From: Macrostomum hystrix
Lineage: Eukaryota; Platyhelminthes; Macrostomidae
Assembly: GCA_950097015.1 (NCBI GenBank)
Contig: CATNEN010000029.1
Span: forward strand, 3,739,501 to 3,803,500
Reading direction: 5' to 3'
Length of the DNA stretch: 64,000 nt
Shown here: positions 43,049-53,628 of the stretch, piece by piece
Numbering within the stretch: position 1 is the first letter of the stretch
How the letters are laid out: every line of letters begins with the position of its first letter
Translations under genes and position numbers: made by a program
The notes under the pieces: model-generated
Databases searched by the model: none
Told to the model about the DNA's origin: nothing
The model's input: the letters and a program-made list of their open reading frames with translations, nothing else

Positions 43049-44264
43049 AAATTGTTTTGGATAGTGCCTGGTGGGTTGGATTCAGGAGAAAAGTTGGCCG
43101 AAATTCGCTGATTCGAGAAAAAAACAAATTTCATTCGGCTAGGAGAGAGTGAGTGACTTTCCGTGTCGCGTCTTTGTTCACAAATGAAGGCCCAGAACTC
43201 TTAGTATGAGTCACTCACTACTGATTTCTCTCTCATTAAAGAGAAAAGTAAGCATGCCTGCCCGGTGAAGTTTTAGTGTGCGGTAGAGGTAGTTCAGCAT
43301 CTTAATGTCCCTATAGACTATTCAAGATAAATGTTTTTATCTGTTGGTGTGTTGACACAAAGGTTCTAATTAGTAATATACATTGTTGGTTTTCATTCTA
43401 CTGTCACGCTGAGCCCTAGGGATCGGTGACAGTCCAATGCCCGTGCGGAAAATATATAGCATTATGTCGACAGAGTGAGTGACTGAGCTCACGCGCACAG
43501 AGAAGCTCTCTGTACGTGGTTGAGTCACCGCTCCAGGGTTCTCTAGCAGCTCAACCTAGCCCCAGCCACATCCCCGGTGTGTGATAGATATAGTCCCGTA
43601 AGCTCTTAGTCTGGCTGGGACGAGTGGAAATGCCTAAAAACGGGTGTGACTCACCCAGCTTCTCTTTGCTCTCGGGCAAACCAGAGTGAGCATGAGCACA
43701 GAGAGAGGGGGACACAATGCCTGGCTGAGTCACATGACTACTCAGCCACACAGCTTTCTCCAGCCTCTCAATGCAGGCGTGTTCTAGTAATTTATTCAAC
43801 TTGGCAAAAGCTTTCTCTTATCTACTTCTGTTTGCAGTGCTCACCAGTAAATTACATATAGCCACTTTCATCTTGGGGTCACGTGTCACTTACTCTGCTG
43901 AGCTTTTTGTATGCGTCTTCAATAATTTTGTACCTGACGTCAATACTAACGCTGATTCATTATCTCATTAGTCCTTATCCATTTGGTTAGGGCTGTGTAT
44001 TTCTCGCGGCCCGGTGAGTCCTCACTGAATGGTAGCACGCTGCAGTGGATATATTGCAGTCGCACTCTACATTTCATCTTCGAACCGAACTCGACCATAG
44101 CGATCAAAATGCTGGATGAGACTCAAATGTTTTACCACCTTCAATCTAAGACGATTCCGTCCGCAAGCGTCAGTGAAGCATGGCAGGCGGGTAGTAATAT
44201 TATACTGTCGCAATAAAATTACGTGCCAACTTCAACGTGCATTTAGGATTTGTAACTTGCGTGA
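43049..44264. other. Non-coding, with a cluster of TGAGTCA motifs
   Basis: No gene is recognised. The AP-1-type heptamer TGAGTCA or its complement TGACTCA occurs at 43207-43213, 43521-43527, 43647-43653 and 43726-43732, with further GTGAGTGACT variants between. Short open frames at 43551-43861 overlap on both strands and carry no domain. Confidence 0.4.
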
Positions 44265-44603
44265 AAAAAATAATTGTAGGAGGGCTGCGGGCAATGGCAC
44301 ATCATTTGGTGACACTAGACCCGCAGCCAGCGAGGAGGCAATTCTGCCCATTTCGCTGACTCCTGAGCACACACGCACACTGCAGATACTGTACGCAGGC
44401 ATATGGTTGTGTACATCTGCCCTGACTTTCTCATCGCCAGGCAGTGTACACTTCACTGTGCCTTGGAGCTGTACATTTCACGACAAGCTCCAAGCCTTCT
44501 GTCGGTGGCTGCACCCCAATTTAATGTGGCCTCGCCGTGGAATCGAGCTCAGGGGCCTTGGCGCAAGAGGCAAACGGGCGTTAACTGCTCTGCCACCGAG
44601 CCC
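44265..44603 (-). mobile_element. SINE family B, near full length
   Basis: On the minus strand the element opens at its tRNA-derived head: A box GGTGGCAGAGCAG (about 44588-44600) and B box CCTGAGCTCGATTCC (about 44539-44553). The body follows (GGCCACATT, GAAGGCTTGG, CTGCCTGGCGATGAGAAAGT) and it ends at CTGCGGGTCTAGTGTCACCA with an AT-rich tail. Same family as 3.5, 6.3 and 62.5 kb. Confidence 0.8.
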
Positions 44604-45564
44604 CTTGCATGGAAAACTTATTATTCAAGCATTTAATAGTAGGTGGAATAAAATTTAAGAAAAAATAACTTTAGGAAATTGCTTTGTTTTCATCGGGCTA
44701 AATACACGTTCCAAGGAATAAGGCGTTGGTTGTACTTTATATCCACAGTACGACTCAAGAAATCTTTGGAAGATACAGATCTGGTCTAAATTTGTAAAGC
44801 ATTCATACTAAAATAAGATCAGTCATAATTTACACAGCACACAAAACGGCCAAGCACGGGTTCCTATAAAATGTATTTCAGCTAGACTAACACGAGTCTG
44901 CACCAACGTCAACTTGAGATAACAAATTACGAAAGGATTAACTTAAGCGGACGCAGTACAGAAACTGCGACACATTTTAGGAAAGCAGTGTAGCTGAACA
45001 GCCTAGACTATTCTCTGCCTATCTAGTCTTGACACTTGGTCAGATCTGACAGGCTGGGGCCCACGCGACCGCGTAATCAGTACCGAACTCGTCACTATAA
45101 CATTTCCGCGTCTCAGTACTGTTCTATAGCATATAGGGGCGGTCTGGTATCGATGCTAAACATTTGCTTGTCCTTTTGCATATATACACAGACGTACTGC
45201 CCCGACGATGTATTGTGGTGGAACTTCGGGCTGTAGGTACGTTCGCTTGACTTGACTGTGCAAGAAAGAGAGTTATTATCAGCAACACTTCTGCACAGAC
45301 GCACTTCCGCCTGGCATTCTACTTGCATACAGATTCACACTCTCAGCTGCAAGCATGCCGATCAGCATCCTGCCATTTATTAGGGCCGTCACCAGACTGC
45401 TACGCGGCCTGTTGCTACGGTCTGACTATTACTGTATTTTTAGTGTCTGTTTCGCAAGAATTATCTGCGAAAAATGAAGCAGCAAATTTTAGCCGTCAGC
45501 AACCAGATTGTCGATTACCACCCGATTCGTTTCGCCGAAAATCATCAATACCTGAATTTGGATG
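44604..45564. other. Intergenic, nothing recognised
   Basis: Mixed-composition DNA with short overlapping open frames only; none has a domain or convincing exon borders. Confidence 0.45.
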
Positions 45565-45997
45565 GAATTGAGGGACATGGGATTGTAGGACACGGGATTG
45601 AGGGACATGGGATTGAGGGATACAAGATTGAGGGACATGGGATTGAGGGACATGGGATTGAGGGATACAAGATTGAGGGACATGGGATTGAGGGACATGG
45701 GATTGAGGGATAAAAGATTGAGGGACATGGGATTGAGGGACATGGGATTGAGGGATACGAGATTGAGGGACATCGGATTGACGGACATGGGATTGAGGGA
45801 CATGGGATTGAGGGATACAAGATTGAGGGACATGGGATTGAGGGACATGGGATTGAGGGATAAAAGATTGAGGGACATGGGATTGAGGGACATGGGATTG
45901 AGGGATACGAGATTGAGGGACATCGGATTGACGGACATGGGATTGAGGGACATGGGATTGAGGGACATGGGATTGAGGGACATGGGATTGAGGGTAT
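45565..45997 (+). repeat. 15-bp minisatellite, left arm of an inverted pair
   Basis: About 28 copies of GGGATTGAGGGACAT, with ATACAAG, ATAAAAG and ACATCGG variants recurring in a pattern of roughly 135-bp blocks. The reverse complement of the unit forms the array at 47210-47530. Because 15 is a multiple of three, five or more open frames overlap here and none is a credible gene. Confidence 0.95.
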
Positions 45998-47209
45998 TTA
46001 ATCAGAGTTGAAACCTGATTTGGGGGCATTTAAGCGAAGTTGGTTTGCTCCTATTAATAATTTTCACTGTGAAGACAGTCGCTGGTGTTTTGGAGTTAAA
46101 GTGAATAACATATTATATTACAGACATGTTAATGCACTTACAAAAACTGCAGAGCAGGATTTGGGATAATGAATGCAAGGCCAGTGTGTTACGAGTGAGT
46201 CAACACCTTTACAAAAAAATAAAAAAACCGTCGAACGAAGAGTAGCCAGCTACAATCGCACCCAGGGGACGCACGCGCAGTTGACTCTCTTGCATATCCC
46301 TAGCTAGCATGAGTCATGCGACTTCACTACCCACGGGGGCCAAGCTGGAAAAGAGGAGTTCAGCCCGGGAAACGGGACAGGACTGCGTGCACGGGGATAG
46401 CAAGAAGCAATGCAAATGGAAGCGAAATAGTAAAGGAAGATGGGACAGGAAGAAGGCGTTTACCTCTGGGCCTAAACAAATTTTACCTTCAGCGCCCACG
46501 AAGATAAATCAAACAGTTCAGGGCGGCAGGAGGGGAGCGCGTGTGCTCCAGACTTCACCTGCAGTCCCGAACTGTAAAAAGAAGGGGTCTGAAAAAAACG
46601 ACTTAGCAGTTTGCAGGGCCCCAGATTTGGGACCGGGGTTGCAGGTAGCTAATACAGGAATTCGGATTGCATGCATCGGTCATGCACCTGCGGCTGAGTC
46701 TAGCAACATTTTTGTGTGTCTCTGATTGTTCCTTTCTTATGCAGCGAAAGTCTTCAGGCAGTTTTGTGAGTATTTTTATGGTGCCAGTCTCTTGATTTCT
46801 GACTGTCCCCTTCACCTGTCTGCCTGGAGGCTCTGAGGCCTGCCAATAATGCAATATGCGTCAGCACCTGTGCTTAACAAACAGCCCAGATGTGACTGTT
46901 GACCAACGACTGCAGAGAAGAAAGAGCGGCTTGTAGACTGGACAAAGACCGGGTCCATTTGCTTCCTATTAGATAGTCGAATTCCCCAATTCAGGATCCC
47001 CCGCAATTATCTCGGAATTTTCCAGCGAAGTCACGTATTTACACAAGGACAGGAGGGGAATCGGCTTTGTGATTTCCTCTCTGATAGCCCCTGCCTGCAA
47101 TGCCACAGATAGTTAACTAGCGAGATTGCTGATTAAATTGTCGGGATTGCTAACATCATTGTGTAAATACTAGCCCAAATAACTTAATGTTCCTCAGTCA
47201 CATATACTC
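45998..47209. other. Spacer between the inverted arrays, no gene recognised
   Basis: Holds an open frame at 46309-46725 (138 codons, Lys/Arg-rich, ATG start) with no domain I know and no flanking exon evidence. TGAGTCA motifs at 46195 and 46311. I would not call a gene. Confidence 0.35.
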
Positions 47210-47530
47210 AATCCCGTCTCCCTCAACCCCATGTCCCTCATTCCCATCTCCCTCAATCCCATGTCCTTCAATCCCATCTCCCTCAATCCCATGTCCTTCA
47301 ATCCCATCTCCCTCAATCCCATGTCCTTCAATCCCATCTCCCTCAATCCCATGTCCTTCAATCCCATCTCCCTCAATCCCATGTCCTTCAATCCTATGTC
47401 CCTCAATCCCATCTCCCTCAATCCCATGTCCATCAACCCCATGTCCCTCAATCCGATCTCCCTCAATCCCACACCCCTCAATCCCATGTACCTCAATCCC
47501 ATGTCCCTTAATCCCATGTATCTCAATCCA
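47210..47530 (-). repeat. 15-bp minisatellite, right arm of an inverted pair
   Basis: About 21 copies of CCTCAATCCCATGTC on plus, the reverse complement of the 45.6-kb unit. In the middle a 30-bp period alternates ATGTCCTTCAATCCC with ATCTCCCTCAATCCC. A degenerate tail of AAATCCTA repeats follows to about 47600. Confidence 0.95.
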
Positions 47531-48775
47531 ATGTCCTTCTATGTCCCTAAATCCTAAACTATGCATCCTAAATCCTAAATCCTATCCCGAAATCCGAAAT
47601 CCTAGATGCGTTGGCAAACTACTTACTACAATGTCTAGTATTGAGATAAAATTAGCTTGCGATGCATCTTGATCTAGGGATACTAAGCATGTTGTGATCG
47701 ATTGAGGCGTACATTGTTGAGAAGTATGAAAATCCAAATGGTTGGCGTCTTGCAAACTGCAATTCCCTCCGATATCCTGGGATCAAAGAAGATGGGATCA
47801 GAGTAATCAGAGCAGTCTTCGTCCCCTCTAGCTGGTAGTTGGCATCAGAAATCAATGATCCGAAAATTGCAGCACAATTTAGAATCGCGCGCACCCTCCC
47901 GGTTGGGATTTGTGTCTCGGATCATTGGTATGGAGTTCTCCGATTGGGAAGTCGAACCTGCTGAGGATGAGTCATCCGCCTCCGCCTTGTCCCCTCCCCG
48001 CTCTCATCCCACGCCTCCCCAAATAGGGCGTGTTTGCATTCCTGCTTGCCCCAGTATTCAATTTTCTTACTTCCCAGCCGAGACAGCTGGGATTCCAAAA
48101 CACCGAACTCCCTCCCCGTTGTAAGAGCGGGTGGAGTGTTGGGCCTTCCACCATTGGTCAGGGCCGTGAGGATCTGTCAGGTCAACAGGAGTTCAAGGCT
48201 GTCGTGGCGGCAATGGCTGTTTGCCATTTTCCCCATCGCCCCACCCTCCCAACCTCCAGTCTCCCCGGCTTCCTCCACAGTTTCTCTGGCCTGTCCGTTG
48301 AAACTCGTCCCCTGTCGCTCTGCCCAGCGAGTGTCACTCAGGGTCCGCTCCACCGGTTAAAACTGGTCTTTGGGGTCGCTCGTTTCGTGGAGGCTTCGAG
48401 GGCTGGCCTATTATATTACGTAATCAGTCCTTTGCCCAGGACCCCCCAGGGTGCATTCTTGGGCGTCATGTGACAGCTTAGACGGGTTCGCGTCCCCACT
48501 CCGCTGCGCTTCCCACAATTGCTTTCCTCACAACTTCATCCCAGACCATCCCGGACCAGAATTGCCCAGCCGATCCCAATCTAGAAAGTAACAGATCAAT
48601 TTTAGAAATCGTGCGCGAACACTGGAGACTCGTCATTGCTCTTCTGGGGAAAGCATTTCTAGCAGGCGGATGCAGATCTCTTCTAAATGAAGCAGAAAAG
48701 TACAGCAGCGCTGAAAGCTAACCAATTTGGCGAATTATATTTTTTAGTAGCAGCGAACTAGCTCTTGTGCCTCTC
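47531..48775. other. Non-coding or unrecognised, partly C-rich
   Basis: 47950-48480 is C/T-rich with overlapping open frames on both strands (for example 48030-48473) but no recognisable domain. GGGTTCGCGTCCCC at about 48484-48497 resembles a pol III B box; no matching A box was found. Possibly an old mobile element. Confidence 0.35.
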
Positions 48776-50755
48776 TAAACCCCAATAACATATCTGAAAC
48801 CCCTCTTCCCTATCTGAAACCCCTCTTCCCTATCTGAAACCCCTCTGCCCTATCTGAAACCCCTCTGCCCTATCTGAAACCCCTCTTCCCTATCTGAAAC
48901 CCGTCTGCACTATCTGAAACTCCTCTACCCTATCTAAAACCCGTCTGCCCCATCTGAAACCCCTCTGCACTATCTGAAACCCCTCTGCCCTATCTGAAAC
49001 CCCTCTGCCCTGTCTGAATACCCTCAGCACTATCTGAAACACCTCTGCCCCTTCTGAAACCCCTCTGCCCTATCTGAAACCCCTCTGCCCCATCTGAAAC
49101 CCCTCTGCTCTATCTGAAACCCCTCTGCACTATCTGAAAACCCTCTGCCCTATCTGAAACCCCTCTGCCCTGTCTGAATACCCTCTGCACTATCTGAAAC
49201 ACCTCTGCCTCATCTGAAACCCCTCTGCCTCATCTGAAACCCCTCTGCTCTATCTGAAACCCCTCTTCCCTATCTGAAACCCGTCTGCACTATCTGAAAC
49301 TCCTCTACCCTATCTAAAACCCGTCTGCCCCATCTGAAACCCCTCTGCACTATCTGAAACCCCTCTGCCCTATCTGAAACCCCTCTGCCCTGTCTGAATA
49401 CCCTCAGCACTATCTGAAACACCTCTGCCCCTTCTGAAACCCCTCTGCCCTATCTGAAACCCCTCTGCCCCATCTGAAACCCCTCTGCTCTATCTGAAAC
49501 CCCTCTGCACTATCTGAAAACCCTCTGCCCTATCTGAAACCCCTCTGCCCTGTCTGAATACCCTCTGCACTATCTGAAACACCTCTGCCTCATCTGAAAC
49601 CCCTCTGCCTCATCTGAAACCCCTCTGCTCTATCTGAAACCCCTCTGCCCTATCTGAAACCCCTCTGCCCTGTCTAAAACCCCTCTGCCCTATCTGAAAC
49701 CCCTCTGCCCTATCTGAAAACCCTCTGCCCTATCTGAAACCCCTCTGCCCTATCTGAATACCCTCTGCCCTATCTGAAAACCCTCTGCCCTATCTGAAAC
49801 CCCTCTGCCCTGTCTGAAACCCCTCTGCCCTATCTGAAACCCCTCTGCACTATCTGAAAACCCTCTGCCCTATCTGAAACCCCTCTGCCCTGTCTGAAAC
49901 CCCTCTGCCCTATCTGAAACCCCTCTGCACTATCTGAAACCCGTCTGCACTATCTGAAACCCCTCTGCCCTATCTGAAACCCGTCTGCCCTATCAAAAAA
50001 ACCCCTCTGTCCTATCTGAAACCCCTCTGCCCTGTCTGAAACCCCTCTGCCCCCTCTGAAACCCCTCTGCCCTATCTGAAACCCCTCTGCACTATTTGAA
50101 ACCCGTCTGCACTATCTGAAACCCCTCTGCCCTATCTGAAACCCGTCTGCCCTATCTGAAACCCCTCTGCCCTATCTGAGAACCCTCTGCCCTATCTGAA
50201 ACCCCTCTGCCTCATCTGAAAACCCTCTGCCCTATTTGAAACCCCTCTGCACTATCTGAAACCCGTCTGCACTATCTGAAACCCCTCTGCCCTATCTGAA
50301 ACCCGTCTGCCCTATCTGAAACCCCTCTGCCCTATCTGAAAACCCTCTGCCCTATCTGAAACCCCTCTGCCTCATCTGAAAACCCTCTGCCCTATTTGAA
50401 ACCCCTCTGCCCTATCTGAAACCCCTCTGCCCTATCTGAATACCCTCTGCCCTATCTGAAAACCCTCTGCCCTATCTGAAACCCCTCTGCCCTGTCTGAA
50501 ACCCCTCTGCCCTATCTGAAACCCCTCTGCACTATCTGAATACCCTCTGCCCTATCTGAAACCCCTCTGCCCTGTCTGAAACCCCTCTGCCCTATCTGAA
50601 ACCCCTCTGCACTATCTGAAACCCGTCTGCACTATCTGAAACCCCTCTGCCCTGTCTGAATACCCTCTGCCCTATTTAAAACCCCTCTGCCCTGTCTGAA
50701 TACCCTCTGCCCTATCTGAAACTCCTCCACCTCATCTGAAACCCCTCCTCTCATT
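48776..50755 (+). repeat. 20-bp minisatellite, about 99 copies
   Basis: Unit CCCTCTGCCCTATCTGAAAC with CAC, CTC, GTC and AAAA/AATA variants. A block beginning CCGTCTGCACTATCTGAAAC recurs at 48901 and 49281 and stays matched for many units, so a 380-bp (19-unit) segment was duplicated within the array. Two small indels occur near 49995. It is the longest array in the window. Confidence 0.96.
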
Positions 50756-52128
50756 TGAAACAGCTCAGCTTGTCAGAAAATGAGCAAAAATAAACTCATG
50801 CTGGCCCATTGATGTGGCTGGTTCCGTGTCAAGCATAGAAAATGCTTTTTTCGTCCAATTTTCACAAATGCATCCATTGAAAATGTACCTCGTAGATTTG
50901 CTTTTTTAGAAGTTCCGTCTGCTAATTTCATACCCGCGGCGGCGGTGCCAGCAACGAATCTGTCTGGAATAAACAGTCTGGAATAAACAGTCGTTAATGT
51001 TCAATAGAATCACACCGACACTGCCTTGTTCAATTAGCAGCAAAAACATCCGGAACCCACAGTTTAACCTACCAGGCTTTCCGACTGCGGCTGTTCGAAT
51101 GCACCATCCAGCCTGCTATTTGTGGCTGTTTTGGTTGCCATGGAAACGACAATGCGCTTTCAGAAGGAGGTACGAAAGCTATAAAAAGGTTACTTGCAGT
51201 TTTATAGCGACCCAATGGTGGGGTTTTGCTTGGTTACAAAGTCATCATCTGGCATGAACATCTGGCGAACAGAATGGAGCATTTATTGGATCAATAAATT
51301 GACTCCATTGAATGCTTTCCTTTGTTCGTGTTGATTTTAACAATTCCAAATAGCTGATCTTAACGCACGCCTGAGTTGGTTTGCTCATTAAAAAAGAAGA
51401 ACTAGTTTTGCGCTCAGTTAATTCTCATCGACTTCTCATTTCGGCTGCGTGAACAGCAAGAATTTCTTCTTCCAACCAGCTTTTGGACTGGCAATTTTTT
51501 TCTAGCAGACTTCATGAATTTATACTCTTCGACTCATTGAGGCAATTTTGGATACAGCAACACTGGGGCCTGGTTAAAGCAGGCCTGGAATTCGGACTAG
51601 GAATTTTTCTACAGATTTCTCTTCATTTTTTATTTGTTGTTTTTTCGAACTAGCAGGCAAAATCATGAGTGCCTGAATCAAAAGTTTAGGTCGTCATTCT
51701 GACACTGTTGTTCTATTTCTGAGCCCTTTTAATGAAATCAACTGCACTCAAAAGCCTTTAGTCACCAAAAGCCACACATGTAAATCTCTATCCTCACAAT
51801 GTCGAGTCTTTGTTCTCCTTCAAAATGGTCTGGCTTTGCAGAACTTGCAGATTGGAAAAAAGAGATATTGCGAAATCGGTTTTATACTACTTACAGTAGG
51901 CACCAGAACTTGTCATTGAACTTATCCTTTGTCACTAAAAACACAGTTTTAGTGCTATTTTTGTAATTAAGTCTCGAGTATATTATTAGCAGGATCTAGG
52001 GACGCGAGAACCTTATAGTAAAGTGGTAAAGTATGCTCAAACGAAAACTACGGCTAGGTTGCAACACCCCCTGACTGCCAAATTCTCACTGGTTTCCGCG
52101 TTCTGAAATTTTCTCTATCAATCGATCA
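50756..52128. other. Intergenic, nothing recognised
   Basis: Mixed AT-rich DNA; an open frame at 50997-51257 (86 codons) has no domain. No RNA gene or repeat is supported. Confidence 0.45.
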
Positions 52129-52686
52129 CTACTTCCAGCCGCTGGCGCCGCTGTTGCCGCCGACGGGCACAATGTCAAAGCTCAGGCCGCGCCTGCCGCA
52201 GGAGATGCAGCGGTGTTCGTGAATCGGAGGCGCTGGTGGCAGGTTCAGGCCAACAACCTGTGTCTGGCCATTGCAGCTGGGCAGCAGGGTGCCCGGTGGC
52301 GGCTGCCAACCACCCGGAGTCAGGCAGTTGGACGACAAGGCGCCGGCCGCGGGAGCTATCGACGGCTCCGGCTGAACCTGCGGCCGCATGTCGCCGACCC
52401 AGACGTGCAGCTGCACGCCGGTGTTCGTGTACAACGTGGTCCAACCCATCGGCGGCGGCACGTAGGCGATGCTGGAGCCCGGTGGTCGTGGCGGATCCCG
52501 CGGGTCCCACAGCAGCAGGCCCGGGAAGGGGCGGAGCAGGCGTTCGCCCGGGTACAAATTGGCCTCCAGCGGGTAGAAATTGTGCAGAGCCCCGGCTGTG
52601 GCGTTTCGCTCGACTTCGTCGCTCTCGCACATCTCATCGTCCACGCTGGTGCACCAGCGCTGAGGCCTGATGACATCCTGAGTCAT
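52129..52686 (-). CDS. Unrecognised Pro/Gly-rich 185-residue protein, single exon
   Basis: An ATG at 52686 opens a GC-rich frame to TAG at 52129 whose composition matches the window's real exons and contrasts with the AT-rich DNA around it. Acidic N terminus (CTSVDDEMCESDEVER), then NFYPLEANLYPGERLLRPFP and LLLWDPRDPPRPP, a WTTLYTN...VQLHVWVGDM segment, and a C-terminal CISCGRRG that could be half of a zinc site. No signal peptide or membrane span. I do not recognise the family. Frames on the opposite strand in this interval are long too, but they lack an equally clean start. It may be one exon of a larger gene. Confidence 0.5.
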   Translation of the reverse strand: MTQDVIRPQRWCTSVDDEMCESDEVERNATAGALHNFYPLEANLYPGERLLRPFPGLLLWDPRDPPRPPGSSIAYVPPPMGWTTLYTNTGVQLHVWVGDMRPQVQPEPSIAPAAGALSSNCLTPGGWQPPPGTLLPSCNGQTQVVGLNLPPAPPIHEHRCISCGRRGLSFDIVPVGGNSGASGWK

Positions 52687-53034
52687 GCCGCCGTGTGGTC
52701 TGATTCAATACGCAGTGTGGTCTCAACAAACACAATTTATTTTATTTTATTATATTTTTGATTCTCACTGGAAGTCCTTCATTGCTGGATTTTTACGAAT
52801 CGTTCGTCTGTTGTCTATGGTATAAACCCAGCGCAATTGCGGGTTTCAATATGGATTGCACCGATACTACTGATTGGAACTGCGCCAGTAGGTCTCGTGC
52901 GTTTTTCAAGTTTCTTCAATAGCTATTAAATATAATTTAGGAGTTATTAGTAAGAATTTTACGAACTGTGGCTTGTGCCATGAATGACACAATATTGTAG
53001 TAATAATATTAGTAATTGATTACACCTGCCCCAA

Positions 53035-53295
53035 TTGGGCCAGATGTGTAGCCGACAGCGCAGCCGCAGCTATTGCGCGGCGCATCTGAAGGCTGCGTAC
53101 GGCTTGTTCAGTCCATGGACTGGGGGGACGCCACACTTACTCTCAATTACCCTACCTGATGCTGGTACCCATTTAACAGCAGAGTTTAGTGTTTTGCTAG
53201 AGGACAAGAATTGTTCCAGTGGAGTCGTGAATCGAAACCCCGACTTTCAAGTCGTGTGTCCCGACGCTCTAAACACTAGGCTACAACTTCCTAAG
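53035..53295 (-). mobile_element. SINE family A, most complete copy
   Basis: On the minus strand: tRNA-like head with A box TAGCCTAGTGTTTAG (about 53270-53283), a CTTGAAA anticodon-loop-like stretch as in serine tRNA, and B box GGTTTCGATTCACG (53227-53240). Then the AAATGGGTACCAGCATCAGG block, the palindrome CAGTCCATGGACTG (53109-53122) and a GTACGCAGCC...GCAATAGCTGCGGC tail. It lies just upstream of the TRPM-type gene. Confidence 0.75.
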
Positions 53296-53628
53296 ACTGT
53301 GGATTGCGGATGTGTAATATTTTTTACGCACCTTTACAAAGCACTGGTGCCCTGGCTGTCACAGATCATCAGTTGCTACAAATAACAAATGCTTTCGTGT
53401 TCAAACAACTGCTAGAAGTGTTTATTTGAAACAGGAATGAGACAGTTGCCTGCATCTAGTAAATTCAGGAATTCACTAACGCAGGCCATCTTTCCAGATG
53501 ACCTTTTACTTCCGTACGTAGCAGAGGTGGCTGAGGTGTGGCGCATCCGCGAATAAGCGCTCTGATTGGTCAGTTCGGTTCGCTGACAGCAAATTGGCAT
53601 TTTTAAACACAGGAAGAACGGTTGGCCG

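Noticed and set aside
45489-46029. Possible silk- or antifreeze-like repeat protein in the 15-bp array
   Set aside because: All frames are open on both strands and the arms vary by stop-creating changes (ATAAAAG units); it is a simple tandem repeat.
46309-46725. Lys/Arg-rich 138-codon frame between the inverted arrays
   Set aside because: No homology I recognise, overlapping frames on the other strand, no exon borders; recorded as spacer only.
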